A stretch of DNA of 34,363 nucleotides from CAVRZY01 sp963725415 (GCA_963725415.1 CAVRZY010000299.1:1-34363); one strand, 5' to 3'. Shown: positions 24,694-33,521, numbered from the stretch's first letter. A program made the numbers and translations. Notes: generated by a model not told the origin, from the sequence alone.

Positions 24694-24958
24694 GTAATGC
24701 CTCAGAAGGTGTGAAAAAATCGGTCTGGCGGTGTGGGCGGCAGGCCAAACGGCCTGCCCCACGCTGCAATCAAGGCACTTAGATCACCGTGGGACAGGCG
24801 GTTTCGCCTGTCCGCCGATTCTTCCACACCTTCTCAGTCTCGGGGGCCGTGGGACAAGCTTCAGCTTGTCTCGGGCGGTATTCGAAAGGCGTCCGGACAG
24901 GCTGGAAGCCTATCCTACCCGGCTCGACAGGCTATTGCCCCCGAGACTGAGGCATTAC
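24694..24958. repeat. Nested multi-hairpin intergenic block (BIME-like)
   Basis: Three long-range pairings are visible. gtaatgcctcag (24694-24705) pairs with ctgaggcattac (24947-24958). agaaggtgtgaaaaaatcgg (24704-24723) pairs with ccgattcttccacaccttct (24815-24834) at 18 of 20. agtctcgggggc (24836-24847) pairs exactly with gcccccgagact (24937-24948). Inside are local hairpins: ggcaggcc/ggcctgcc, ggacaggcg/cgcctgtcc (24792-24813) and gacaagct/agcttgtc (24853-24870). The block thus folds as two multi-loop lobes closed by an outer stem, filling the space between two convergent stops. It resembles REP/BIME clusters mobilised by RAYT enzymes. Confidence 0.85.
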
Positions 24959-24960
24959 CT

Positions 24961-26368
24961 TCAGGCCTTCTTGGTCTTGGGCGGTTCGGGAGTGCGGCCC
25001 ATCTTCTCGATTTCGCTGAAGTAGACGCGGCGGCCTTCGTCCATGGCCAGATTGGAGAGGATCACCATGGTGGAATCGGCCAGGCCGACTTCCAGGTCCG
25101 CCGCAGGTTTCTTGCCGGTGCGGGTGCAGTCAAAGAAACTTTCAAGCTCGGTGTCCACCGGATTGGCGTCCTCCTGCGGGACCATGATGCCTTTGGCGTA
25201 CAGCCAGCGGCGGGCGAATTTCAATTCGCGGTCGAGGAATGATTCTTTGCCGCTGATCTGGTCCCTGGCCAGCAGGATGGGGTAGCCCTTCTGGCCGCCG
25301 GCGGTGGTGGTGAGGGTGGCGGTGGCGAGCGCAGCCTTTTCTTTCATTTCGCCGGCCTTGGTCGGTTTGGGCGGGCCGGGCTCATAGAACCACAGGCCGA
25401 TGGCCGGCTCATTGTCGGTTCCCACGGTGATCTCGATGCTGCCCTCGGTGCCCATGATGACTTCGCCGAATTCGGTGCGCAAACCGCTGAACAGCGTCAG
25501 GTGCTTGTTGGTGCTGATGGACTGGTAGGTCATCTTCTGGCCCTTGGGGTAACGGAAGATGAGCTGGATGTTGTCGTAGACGTCGCGGCCGTCCTTCATA
25601 TACTCGAGGCCGCCGACGCCGACCACGAACTCGGGGCTGGAACCGTAAATCCAGTCGGCCACATCGATCTGGTGGGAACCCAGTTCGGCGGTCAGCCCCC
25701 CGGAGTACTCGCGGAACAGCCGCCAACTGAGCTGGCGCTGGAGCTTGGGATCGGGGTTCATTCTCCAGCCGGGATTGCGGTTCCACTGGGCCGCGATGTG
25801 GGTGACGTTGCCCAGCATGCCCTTCTCGATCATCTGCTTGGCGGTCAGGTAGAACTGGCTGTAGCGGCGCTGCAAACCCACCTGGATGACCTGCTTGGGT
25901 CTCTCGTGGGCCAGTGCCCGCAGCCCGTGCACCTCTTCCGGCTTGAACACCAGGCTCTTCTCACAGAAGACATGCTTGCCCGCCAGCAGCGCGTCCCGCG
26001 TGACTTGGTAATGCAGGTACAGCGGGGTAACCACCAAGACGGCATCGAGGTCCTGCCGCGCCAGCAATTCCCGGTAATCTTTATAGGCCTTGGGATTGCT
26101 GCCGGCCGGCCTCGACGCCCTTCTTGAGGTTCGGCTCATAGATGTCGCAGACGGCCAGGCACCGGCCCACGTCCATCTTGCTGAGGTGGTTCAGGAGATA
26201 CTGGCCGCGGCTGCCGGTTCCAATGACGCCGTAAGGCACCTGGTTGCTGGCGGCTCTGACTGTTTGGATTGCCGGCGCTCCCTGCAATTTGGCGGCAGCG
26301 GCCACGGCGGTAGCGACTCCGGCGGTCTTGAGCAGATCGCGCCGGCTGGGATCTGGGACTTCTGCCAT
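24961..26368 (-). CDS. Gfo/Idh/MocA-family oxidoreductase with Tat signal (frameshifted)
   Basis: Exported NAD(P)-dependent sugar/cyclitol-type dehydrogenase. The ATG at 26368 gives MAEVPDPSRRDLLKTAG, a twin-arginine signal, then YGVIGTGSRGQYLL, the dinucleotide loop. After KKGVEA the frame breaks: one extra base in ggccggccgg (26102-26111) shifts it to a false stop. The protein resumes as AGSNPKAYKDYRELLARQDL in the neighbouring frame and runs to 24961. Repaired length is about 468 residues. The usual EKP motif is EKS (HVFCEKSLVFK), a mild departure. The C-terminal substrate domain is complete. Ends abutting the hairpin block. Confidence 0.87.
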
Positions 26369-26435
26369 CTAGGTATTCCTCTCAAGATGTAAAAGTTGCA
26401 CGGGTAGGCTTGCGCAATCTAAAAGTATATTGGCT

Positions 26436-27341
26436 TTAGGGTCCGGGATGCAATTCGGCGTCTGGCGATGCCAGGGCAGGGGAGGGAGTGCGAGCGCGGC
26501 GGGCCGCCCACTCGGCCCCGCCCAGCAGCACCATGGCGCCCAGGAAACTCCACAGAATGATGGTGACCGAATAGACGAACGGGCCGTATTCGGCGCGCAA
26601 CTTGTCGCGCCACAAGGGCCAGGTCAGCAGGTTGATGTACTTGAGCAGCTCCAGAGCCAAGCCGACGATGACCGCGGCCGGCAACACGCGGCGCGGAGAG
26701 ATCCTGGCGTTGGGGAGCAACCAATAGACCAGGAACAGCATCAAGATGGACATCGGCAGGGCGGCCATCTTGAAAAAGGCCAGCGCCAGTGCCTTAGAGA
26801 ACCACGAGCCAGTCCCGATCAGTTTGACGTTCATGCCCCCGAGCACGGTGGAGGCCAGCGCCAGGATGCCGCAGGCAAAGATCAGCCCGAGACTGACGAG
26901 CTGATTCTTCAGGTAACTGCGATTCTTCGCTACGCCCCACACGCGGTTGAAGGCCACTTCGAGGGGTTCGAAGATGCCGTTGGCGGTGAACAGCAGCAGC
27001 AGAATCGACACGATCTGTAGCGTCCGCCGGGCGCCTACCGTGGCTTCCAGGTTGCGGTGGATGAAACTGCCGATCTGGCCGGGAAAGTAGTCGTCCAACA
27101 CCACGTCGATGGCGTGGACGGCCGTGTTCCAGCCCAGCGCGTAGCGGCATAGCGAGAAGATCACAATGAGGAACGGGAAAAACGACAGCAACACGTTGGC
27201 GGCGATGGAGAAGCCATACACGTGGACTTCGGTTTCCATCCAATAGGTCAGGGTGGGGCGAAGCCGGGGTCCCAGTCTGGCCCAGAGCGAAGGCTGGGGA
27301 AGGAGACGAAACAGGGGGGCCTTCAAATCACTTCGCGTCAA
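26436..27341 (-). CDS. YihY/BrkB-family inner membrane protein
   Basis: A 301-residue integral membrane protein of the YihY (formerly RNase BN) family, whose function is not settled. About six hydrophobic helices are visible. Typical motifs are SFFPFLIVIFSL in the first helix, the central FTANGIFEPLEVAFNRVW and LPNARISPRRVLPAAVIVGLALELLK. The best start is the TTG at 27341 overlapping the upstream stop as TTGA, giving translational coupling to the MFS gene. Alternative starts inside the chain would cut the first helix. Confidence 0.9.
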   Translation of the reverse strand: MTRSDLKAPLFRLLPQPSLWARLGPRLRPTLTYWMETEVHVYGFSIAANVLLSFFPFLIVIFSLCRYALGWNTAVHAIDVVLDDYFPGQIGSFIHRNLEATVGARRTLQIVSILLLLFTANGIFEPLEVAFNRVWGVAKNRSYLKNQLVSLGLIFACGILALASTVLGGMNVKLIGTGSWFSKALALAFFKMAALPMSILMLFLVYWLLPNARISPRRVLPAAVIVGLALELLKYINLLTWPLWRDKLRAEYGPFVYSVTIILWSFLGAMVLLGGAEWAARRARTPSPALASPDAELHPGP

Positions 27342-28705
27342 CTCAGATCCAGTATGTCACATTGGGGCGAACCGGCCGGCAGGGGGTGGTCTTCGGCGGC
27401 GGCGCGCCGGGCGCGGTCCTCATCCATCCATAGCATGAAGGCCAGGCCCAGCAGGAAGAAAGGCAGCAGCGAAAGCACGGCCACCCTCTGGTTCCCCGTG
27501 GCGCGCGACATCAAGCCGAACACCAGCGGCCCGAACATGGAGCCGAACTTCCCGGAGAGCACGTAGAAGCCGAAGAATTCCGATTCCCGGGAGGGCGGAG
27601 TGATCTGAGCCATGAAGGAGCGGCCCACGGACTGGGTGCTGCCGATGCCCAGCGCGGCGCCCACCGCCATCAGCCAGAACATGGATTTGCTGGTGGCGGC
27701 GCAGCCAGCCAGCACCACCGCCATCCATAGGATCAGCGTGAGAACGATGGTGCGTTTGGGGCCGATGGCGTCAGCCAAGTACCCGGCGGCGAGCGAACCG
27801 GGAAAAGCGACGATGTTCAGGATCAGGAACAGCAGGATGAGTTCCTGCTCCGAGAAGCCCATGGTGGTGGTGGCGTAGATGCCGGCGAAGGCGATGATGG
27901 TAGTGATGCCGTCGGTGAAGCACAGCGAAGCCAGGATGTACTTGGCGGTTTCGCGGTACTGGCGCAGGTGAGACAGCGTTTCGCGCACGCGGCGGAAGCC
28001 GATGCCGGCGTAAGCGGTCCACTGCTGGACGCGGCCCTGGGGCGCCGATTCGCGCAGCCACAGGAAAGCCGGGAGCGCAAACACGATATAGAAAACGGCC
28101 ACCAGCAGGAAAGAGGTCTGGTAGGCCGTCACCCCGGCCGGATCGATCGCCCCCATCGAGTCCGTGCGTGGGTGCCGGATCCAGGGGCTACAGGCCAGCA
28201 GGCACAGCAGACCACCCAGGTAGCCCACTCCCCAGCCCCATCCGGAAACGCGCCCCACCGTCTGGGGCGTGGATACGTCAGGCAGGAAGGCGTTGTAGAA
28301 AACGTAGCCCAGCTCGAAGCCGGTCAACCCTAGGATGTAGAGCAACATGGCCAGGATGATGTCACCCGGGCCGACAAAATACAGTAGTGCGGTGGCGATC
28401 ACGGTCACGAGCGTGGTCAGGATGAGGAACAGCTTCTTACGCCCGGAGTAGTCGGCCAAGGCGCCCATGATGGGAGAGCTGAGGGCAACCGCCAGCATAG
28501 CCAAGAAGTTAGCGATCCCCCAAAGCTGGTCGCCGCGATTGTCCGCGGCGTGAACCACCACGTCCCGGAAGTAGACCGCGAAGGCCACCGTGGCGATCAG
28601 GGTGGTGAAGGAGGAGTTGGCGAAGTCGAACAGGCACCAGCTTACGGTTGCCCGCCGGGTGGGGCGGTGGAGAGGCAGGATGGGAGAGGCCACGCCGGAG
28701 CCCAT
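27338..28705 (-). CDS. MFS transporter of the UMF1/Atg22-like group
   Basis: A 455-residue inner-membrane transporter with about twelve helices. The N-terminus SWCLFDFANSSFTTLI is the signature of the UMF1/Atg22 subgroup, followed by ALADYSGRKKLFLI (the MFS loop 2-3 motif) and FYNAFLPDVS. The subgroup includes vacuolar amino acid effluxers; bacterial substrates are generally unknown. The start ATG at 28705 has a weak RBS. It heads a two-gene minus-strand unit with the YihY-family gene. Confidence 0.9.
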   Translation of the reverse strand: MGSGVASPILPLHRPTRRATVSWCLFDFANSSFTTLIATVAFAVYFRDVVVHAADNRGDQLWGIANFLAMLAVALSSPIMGALADYSGRKKLFLILTTLVTVIATALLYFVGPGDIILAMLLYILGLTGFELGYVFYNAFLPDVSTPQTVGRVSGWGWGVGYLGGLLCLLACSPWIRHPRTDSMGAIDPAGVTAYQTSFLLVAVFYIVFALPAFLWLRESAPQGRVQQWTAYAGIGFRRVRETLSHLRQYRETAKYILASLCFTDGITTIIAFAGIYATTTMGFSEQELILLFLILNIVAFPGSLAAGYLADAIGPKRTIVLTLILWMAVVLAGCAATSKSMFWLMAVGAALGIGSTQSVGRSFMAQITPPSRESEFFGFYVLSGKFGSMFGPLVFGLMSRATGNQRVAVLSLLPFFLLGLAFMLWMDEDRARRAAAEDHPLPAGSPQCDILDLS

Positions 28706-28813
28706 GTTGCCGCCAGGGTTCGGTCAATCTTACCAGAGCCCGCCGGAGCGCGGGCGTCAATCCTCGTTTTCGGCGACTGGGGGGCGAAACTATCGGGTTG
28801 ATTTCGGCATCTT

Positions 28814-29653
28814 ATGATTGGTAGAGTTGAGAAGTTACCGTTACAACCTGACGTGCGAGGTGTGGGCTTGAAACTGGCAACTGGGGCGCTGTGGGCGCTC
28901 CTGACCGCGTCCTCCGTTGTGTTTGCGGGTTCGGTTCCGGGATCCGGAGCTGATTCTGCGCCTGAGCCTGCCAACATCCGCCCTGGCGAAATCGTAGCCC
29001 GCTATCTGAGCGCGGTGGAGGCGGGGAACAGGCGGGCGGAGGATCTCTCGATGGAGGTGGACATCGACGCCAAGCTGCCGCGGCTGAACAAGGAGGGAAG
29101 ATTCCACGCCTTCAAGTTCATTCCCAGGCTGGGACAGATCGTCTACAACGCGGTGCGCTTCGAAGGCGACGACACCGTCAAGAAGGATGTGATCGCCCGT
29201 TATCTGACCGCCGAGAAGGAAGCCCGCACCAAGCTGGCGGGCTCACTGGCCATCAACCTCCAGAATTACCGGTTTAAGTACAAGGGCACCGCGGACTGGG
29301 CCGGCGAGACGGCCTACGTCTTCCAGGTCACGCCCAAAGAGAAAAGACTGGGCCTGTTCAAAGGGGAGCTGTGGGTGGACTCAAAAACCTACCTGCCGCT
29401 GCGGGAGTGGGGAGAGCTGGTCAAGAACCCGTCGGTGTTCCTGAAGAACGTTTATTTCGTTCGGGACTACTTCATCTACGAGGGCCGGTCCATCCCCCGG
29501 CGGATCATCAGCGACGTGGATACGCGCCTGGTGGGGAAAGCGGAACTCACTATCTGGTTCAACAATATTTCGGTGGGGGAACGTGCGCAACCCTCCGGCC
29601 TGCCAGCCGCGGACGGCCAGCCCACTCAGGGAAACGGCCTTCAGGCCAAGTAG
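28814..29653 (+). CDS. Secreted LolA-like / outer membrane lipoprotein-sorting-type protein
   Basis: A 279-residue protein. Two starts are possible: ATG 28814, and GTG 28862, which puts the signal peptide (LKLATGALWALLTASSVVFAG) at the N-terminus. The mature part has NIRPGEIVARYLSAVEAGN, a long beta-rich region with FKYKGTADWAGETAYVFQVTPK and LGLFKGELWVDSKTYLPLREWG, then PRRIISDVDTRLVGKAELTIWF. This is the pattern of LolA/LolB-like lipid-binding half-barrels (DUF4292/MucB-like). It would act in the periplasm. It lies 86 bases upstream of hpnJ in the same direction, so a link to hopanoid handling is possible but unproven. Confidence 0.7.
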   Translation: MIGRVEKLPLQPDVRGVGLKLATGALWALLTASSVVFAGSVPGSGADSAPEPANIRPGEIVARYLSAVEAGNRRAEDLSMEVDIDAKLPRLNKEGRFHAFKFIPRLGQIVYNAVRFEGDDTVKKDVIARYLTAEKEARTKLAGSLAINLQNYRFKYKGTADWAGETAYVFQVTPKEKRLGLFKGELWVDSKTYLPLREWGELVKNPSVFLKNVYFVRDYFIYEGRSIPRRIISDVDTRLVGKAELTIWFNNISVGERAQPSGLPAADGQPTQGNGLQAK

Positions 29654-29739
29654 TCCGCCGCTCGGTTGCCGGAACCGTAACGTCCTACCCGGGCTGTTGT
29701 GTTCGGAGCCTTGGGTGCCGTAAGCTGAGAACAGACTTC

Positions 29740-31188
29740 ATGAGGACGCTCTTTCTAAATCCTCCTTCTTTTGAGCAGTTTGACGGGGGCGCTGGTTCCC
29801 GCTGGCCGGCCACCCGCGAGATCGAGTCCTACTGGTATCCGGTCTGGCTATGCTACCCCGCCGGACTCCTCCCCGACAGCAAGGTGGTGGACGCGCCTCC
29901 CCACAAGGTTTCCATTGCTCAGACCGTCGCCATGGCCTCGGATTTCGAGTTGCTGGCATTGTTCACCTCGACGCCCGGCTTTCACGTGGACGTGAAGATC
30001 GTCGAGATGATGAAGGACGTCAATCCGAAGCTGCGAGTGGCCTTTGTGGGACCTCCAGTGACGGTGGAGCCGGAGAAAGTCCTGAACGCATCCACGGCCA
30101 TCGACTTCGTGGTGCGGCGGGAGTTCGATCATCAGATTGTGGACTATGCCAACGGGAAGCCGCTGGCCGAGCTGCCTGGCGTCAGCTATCGGAGCAACGG
30201 TCGCTTTACCCACAACCCCGACGGTGGGTTCATCGAGAACCTGGACGAGCTGCCCTGGGTGACCAGAGTGTACAAGCGGGACCTGGACATCGCGCAATAT
30301 AACGTCCCGTTCCTGCTCAGACCGTTTGTGGCCTTCTACACTTCGCGTGGATGCCCGGCCCTGTGCACGTTCTGCCTGTGGCCGCAAACCCACTCGGGAC
30401 ACCGCTGGCGGCGGCGCTCCGCCGAGGATGTGGCAGCGGAATTCCGTTACGCGCGGGACAGCTTCCCGGGCCTGAAGGAAGTGTTCTTCGATGACGACAC
30501 CTTCAATTACCAGAAGGGTCGCACCATCGAGCTCTGCAAGAAGCTGAAGCCGCTGAATTTCACCTGGTCCTGCACCTCGCGGGTCACCACCGATTACGAG
30601 ACGCTCAAGGCCATGAAAGAGGCCGGCTGCCGGCTGCTGATCGTGGGCTACGAATCCGGCGACCCGCAGATCCTGAAGAATGTCCGCAAGGGCGCTACCA
30701 TCGACATGGCTCTCCGCTTCACCCGGGACTGCCAGCGGCTCGGGCTACTGGTGCACGGCGACTTCATCGTGGGCCTGCCGGGCGAGACCCGGGAAAGCCT
30801 CCGGCGCACCATCGACTTCGCCAAGCGCCTGGATTGCGAAACCGTCCAGGTTTCGATCGCGCACCCGTATCCCGGCACGGAGTTTTACGACTACGCGGCC
30901 CGCAACCGCCTGCTCACCTTCGAGTCGATGACCGACGAAAGCGGGCACCAGTTGCCCACGGTGGTCTACCCCGGGCTGGACCGGGCCGAGCTATTGGATT
31001 GGGTCGAGCGGTTTTACGGCGAGTACTACTTCCGCCCGCGCGTGGTCTGGCGGCTGGTGCGCAAGGCCCTTTGGGACGGGGCCGAGCGACGCCGGCTCTT
31101 CAAGGAAGCCCGGGAATACCTGGCGCTGAGATCCAGGCGCAAACAGTTCGTTCGCCACCAGAGGCAGACCGCAGCGCAGCATGAGTAG
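29740..31188 (+). CDS. hpnJ: Hopanoid biosynthesis radical SAM protein HpnJ
   Basis: A cobalamin-binding-type radical SAM enzyme, 482 residues. In characterised bacteria HpnJ converts the glucosamine head of bacteriohopanetetrol to the cyclitol ether. The ATG at 29740 starts MRTLFLNPPSFEQFDGGAGS, characteristic of HpnJ. The radical SAM cluster motif is CPALCTFC (Cys205, Cys209, Cys212). Other motifs are EVFFDDDTF, CTSRVTTDYETL, VGYESGD and GDFIVGLPGETRESL. A frame open from 29371 continues upstream but is spurious, overlapping the LolA-like gene. The stop overlaps the next gene by eight bases. Confidence 0.9.
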   Translation: MRTLFLNPPSFEQFDGGAGSRWPATREIESYWYPVWLCYPAGLLPDSKVVDAPPHKVSIAQTVAMASDFELLALFTSTPGFHVDVKIVEMMKDVNPKLRVAFVGPPVTVEPEKVLNASTAIDFVVRREFDHQIVDYANGKPLAELPGVSYRSNGRFTHNPDGGFIENLDELPWVTRVYKRDLDIAQYNVPFLLRPFVAFYTSRGCPALCTFCLWPQTHSGHRWRRRSAEDVAAEFRYARDSFPGLKEVFFDDDTFNYQKGRTIELCKKLKPLNFTWSCTSRVTTDYETLKAMKEAGCRLLIVGYESGDPQILKNVRKGATIDMALRFTRDCQRLGLLVHGDFIVGLPGETRESLRRTIDFAKRLDCETVQVSIAHPYPGTEFYDYAARNRLLTFESMTDESGHQLPTVVYPGLDRAELLDWVERFYGEYYFRPRVVWRLVRKALWDGAERRRLFKEAREYLALRSRRKQFVRHQRQTAAQHE

Positions 31189-31594
31189 CGCAATCGGCAA
31201 CTTGCGGCTGAAGACCTGGGTGGTGGCAGTCGTCGTGGTGCTGGCCAACTTAGCGGGTAACTCCTGCCTGAGCTGGGGCCTGAAGCAACGCGGCCGGGCG
31301 CTGGGCGGCGCGCCGCTCGAGTATGTAGCGGCGGTTTTCACTCCCTGGGTAGCCCTGGGCATCGCGGTGCTGATCGTGTGGCTGCTGGCGCGGATGACGC
31401 TGCTGAGTTGGGCGGACCTGAGTTTTGTGGTGCCGGTGACGGCGGTGGGCTATGGGCTGGCCGCGGTAGCCGGACGGTTCCTTCTGGGGGAGCAGGTATC
31501 CCCGCAGCGCTGGGCGGGCGCACTGCTCATCGCGGCCGGCACGGCGCTGGTGGGAACCACCGCGATTCGAACCACCGCGGGAGGGGAATCGTGA
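31181..31594 (+). CDS. EamA-family half-size transporter, first of a pair
   Basis: A 137-residue inner membrane protein with four helices, like one half of a drug/metabolite transporter or an SMR-type subunit. Helix pattern: WVVAVVVVLANLAGN, WVALGIAVLIVWLLA, LSFVVPVTAVGYGLAAVAG, and WAGALLIAAGTALVG; the GLKQRG after helix 1 is family-like. It overlaps hpnJ by eight bases and the next half-transporter by four (GTGA). By analogy with the ArnE/ArnF flippase pair, the two probably form a heterodimer moving a lipid-linked sugar across the membrane. The hopanoid context makes a glycosylated hopanoid the likely cargo, which is an inference. Confidence 0.82.
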   Translation: MSSAIGNLRLKTWVVAVVVVLANLAGNSCLSWGLKQRGRALGGAPLEYVAAVFTPWVALGIAVLIVWLLARMTLLSWADLSFVVPVTAVGYGLAAVAGRFLLGEQVSPQRWAGALLIAAGTALVGTTAIRTTAGGES

Positions 31595-31953
31595 AGTGGC
31601 TGTTTGTAGCCCTCATCGTCGCCGCCACTACGGGCAGCGATACGCTGTTGACCCGACGGATGAAGCGGCACGGGGAGATCCGCGACTTCCGGCTGGGCGC
31701 GCTGGGCCGGGCCCTGGGCGCCGTGGCGCGAACCTGGCAAGTCGCGGCGGCCATCTTTCTGCTGGCCGTCTCCTTCTTCGCTTTCATGGCGCTGCTCTCG
31801 ATTGCCGACATGAGCTTCGCCGTGCCGGCCACAGCGGCGACGTTGGTGGTCGAGACGCTGGTGGCGAGGCAAATCCTTCGGGAACGGGTCGGCGCCAAGC
31901 GGTGGCTCGGGACGGCGCTCGTCACCGCCGGCATCGTGCTGATTGCGCTGTGA
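31591..31953 (+). CDS. EamA-family half-size transporter, second of a pair
   Basis: A 120-residue inner membrane protein starting at GTG 31591, preceded by GAGGGG. Four helices: WLFVALIVAATTGSDTLL, WQVAAAIFLLAVSFFAFMAL, MSFAVPATAATLVVETLVA and WLGTALVTAGIVLIAL. The SFAVPATA segment corresponds to SFVVPVTA in the first half-transporter, so the two are paralogues. Overlaps of four bases with both neighbours mean that hpnJ, both transporters and hpnI are translated as a chain. The half-size form and tandem pairing argue for a heterodimer. Confidence 0.82.
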   Translation: MKWLFVALIVAATTGSDTLLTRRMKRHGEIRDFRLGALGRALGAVARTWQVAAAIFLLAVSFFAFMALLSIADMSFAVPATAATLVVETLVARQILRERVGAKRWLGTALVTAGIVLIAL

Positions 31954-32786
31954 GCTACCTGCTACTGGCGGTTGCGGCGGCGGCTCTTGTTTACCAGTGT
32001 CTGGCTTTGGCGGCCGCGCTGCGGCAGCTCTGGCGGCGCGAGCGCCGCTGGGGGTGGACGCCGCCGGTTTCCATCCTCAAGCCCATGCACGGCCTGGATC
32101 CGCACTTCGCTGAGTGCATCCGCTCGCACGCTCTCCAGGATTACCCGGACTTCGAGATCTTGTTCGGGGTGTCTGATCCGGCTGACCCCGCCATTGCGGA
32201 GATCGAGCGGCTCGCCGGCGAGTTCCCCGAGCGCGCCATACGGCTCATGGTCAGCGCGCCAGCGGCGCCCAACGGCAAGGTGGGCGTGCTGGCGGATCTG
32301 GCGGCGGCGGCCCGCCACCCGGTCCTGGTGGTCAACGACAGCGATATCCTGGTGCCCCGCGACTACCTGCGACGGGTGGTCGGGCCGCTGGAGGACCCGC
32401 AGGTGGGCGTGGTGACCTGCCTGTACCGCGCGCGGGCGGAGGGCTGGCCGGGCCGTTTCGAGGCCGTCGGCATTACGACCGACTTCGCCTCCGGCGTGCT
32501 GGTCGCGCGCTTGGTGGGGGTTTCCGAGTTCGGCCTCGGCGCCACGCTGGTTTTCCGGGCGGCAGACCTGGAGCGGGCGGGCGGCTTCGGCGCGCTTACC
32601 GACTACCTGGCCGACGACTACCAGCTCAGCCGGCGCATCCGGGATTTAGGGCTGAAGGTGGCGGTCGCGAAGCTAGTGGTCGAGACCTGTCTCGGCGACC
32701 GGACCTGGCGCGAAGTCTGGCAGCACCAGTTGCGCTGGGCGCGGACCATTCGGGCATCGCGCGGCGGTGGTTACAGGGGCTCTTGA
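31950..32786 (+). CDS. hpnI: Hopanoid-associated glycosyltransferase HpnI, main part (frameshifted)
   Basis: Membrane glycosyltransferase of the GT2/GT21 (ceramide glucosyltransferase-like) type. HpnI adds N-acetylglucosamine to bacteriohopanetetrol in the pathway that HpnJ completes. Starts at GTG 31950, overlapping the preceding stop. Motifs: N-terminal helix, PPVSILKPMHGLD at 38-50, NDSD at 129-132, LADDYQLSRRI at 220-230, and HQLRWARTIR at 259-268 (an HxxRW form). After GGGYRG the frame ends because the G run 32776-32779 appears one base short; the rest continues at 32783. The repaired protein would have 370 residues. Confidence 0.87.
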   Translation: MSYLLLAVAAAALVYQCLALAAALRQLWRRERRWGWTPPVSILKPMHGLDPHFAECIRSHALQDYPDFEILFGVSDPADPAIAEIERLAGEFPERAIRLMVSAPAAPNGKVGVLADLAAAARHPVLVVNDSDILVPRDYLRRVVGPLEDPQVGVVTCLYRARAEGWPGRFEAVGITTDFASGVLVARLVGVSEFGLGATLVFRAADLERAGGFGALTDYLADDYQLSRRIRDLGLKVAVAKLVVETCLGDRTWREVWQHQLRWARTIRASRGGGYRGS

Positions 32787-33061
32787 TAACACATGCTACG
32801 CTGTGGTCGCTGGCGCTGGCGCTGGCGGGCCAGTGGTGGGCGGCTGCGGCGCTGTTTGGCGCGCGGCTGGCGGCGGGCCTGGCGGCTACTGCGGCGCTCG
32901 GGGACCGGCGGACCCTGGCCTGCTTCTTTCTGATTCCGCTGCGCGACGTCTGGGGCACGGCGCTATGGGCCTGCGGGCTGTTCGGCTCGACGGTGATGTG
33001 GCGCGACCTTCAGATGCGGCTGGACAGCGAAGGAAGAATCACCGAAGTCCGCCGAACTTGA
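32783..33061 (+). CDS. hpnI: HpnI C-terminal membrane part (after frameshift)
   Basis: The neighbouring frame gives ITHATLWSLALALAG, two hydrophobic helices and the ending RDLQMRLDSEGRITEVRRT, the membrane-embedded C-terminus expected for HpnI. The ATG inside this frame is not a natural start; a missing base in the G run at 32776-32779 separates it from the main part. The stop at 33061 ends the operon, 45 bases before tRNA-Arg. Confidence 0.8.
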   Translation: MITHATLWSLALALAGQWWAAAALFGARLAAGLAATAALGDRRTLACFFLIPLRDVWGTALWACGLFGSTVMWRDLQMRLDSEGRITEVRRT

Positions 33062-33106
33062 CAGTGCTTCGGCAGACCCGCTAGATTGGGTTCAGGACCC
33101 GTTTTT

Positions 33107-33183
33107 GCGCCTGTAGCTCAGTTGGATAGAGCGTCTGGCTACGAACCAGAAGGTCGGGAGTTCGAATCTCTCCAGGCGCACCA
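33107..33183 (+). tRNA. tRNA-Arg (anticodon ACG), CCA encoded
   Basis: A full cloverleaf: acceptor gcgcctg (33107-33113) pairs with caggcgc (33173-33179); D arm with gctcagttggatagagc; anticodon stem tctgg/ccaga around loop ctacgaa, anticodon ACG; T arm gggagttcgaatctctc with the TTCGAA loop; discriminator a and encoded cca. ACG is normally edited to ICG and reads CGU, CGC and CGA. It lies between the hopanoid operon and a repeat-bounded region, a common integration context. Confidence 0.96.
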
Positions 33184-33260
33184 TACAAGTCAATCACTTG
33201 CGCGTCAGTTTGGCTTGCCGACATCAGCGTTGACAGCCAGTTTGACAGCCACCGCGTAGT

Positions 33261-33446
33261 GTCCAAAAACTCGATCTGCTTCAGATCATGCAGTTTGCAG
33301 AGCCCGACGCCTTAGATCGCTGGTTCGAGTATCGCTTTCATTCGATGCTGGTCGATCTCTGCGATGACCTGGTGATACACGAAGAGACATGAACGCCACC
33401 AGGCATTCCTGCGACCCAAGAATCTCGTGCGATCGAGTTTTTGGAC
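33261..33446. repeat. 186-bp element bounded by 16-bp perfect inverted repeats
   Basis: gtccaaaaactcgatc at 33261-33276 is the exact reverse complement of 33431-33446. The 154 bases between contain a short plus frame from 33288 (MQFAEPDALDRWFEY and LVDLCDDLVIHEET) to a stop at 33392, 34 residues, which looks coding-like but is too short to judge. No transposase or clear target duplication is visible. It may be a non-autonomous element or the ends of a deleted insertion sequence, located just beyond the tRNA. The rest of 33184-33521 shows nothing else I can name. Confidence 0.6.
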
Positions 33447-33521
33447 GTTACGGGGACGGGCGGGGTGTCCGGGCGCCCCCTGGGCAGGCGACACCCGGCA
33501 GTTACCGGAACTCGGACGCGA

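Noticed and set aside
33081..33266. Minus-strand frame across the tRNA (contains GEIRTPDLLVRSQTLYPTEL)
   Set aside because: A well-known artefact: antisense translation of a tRNA gene.
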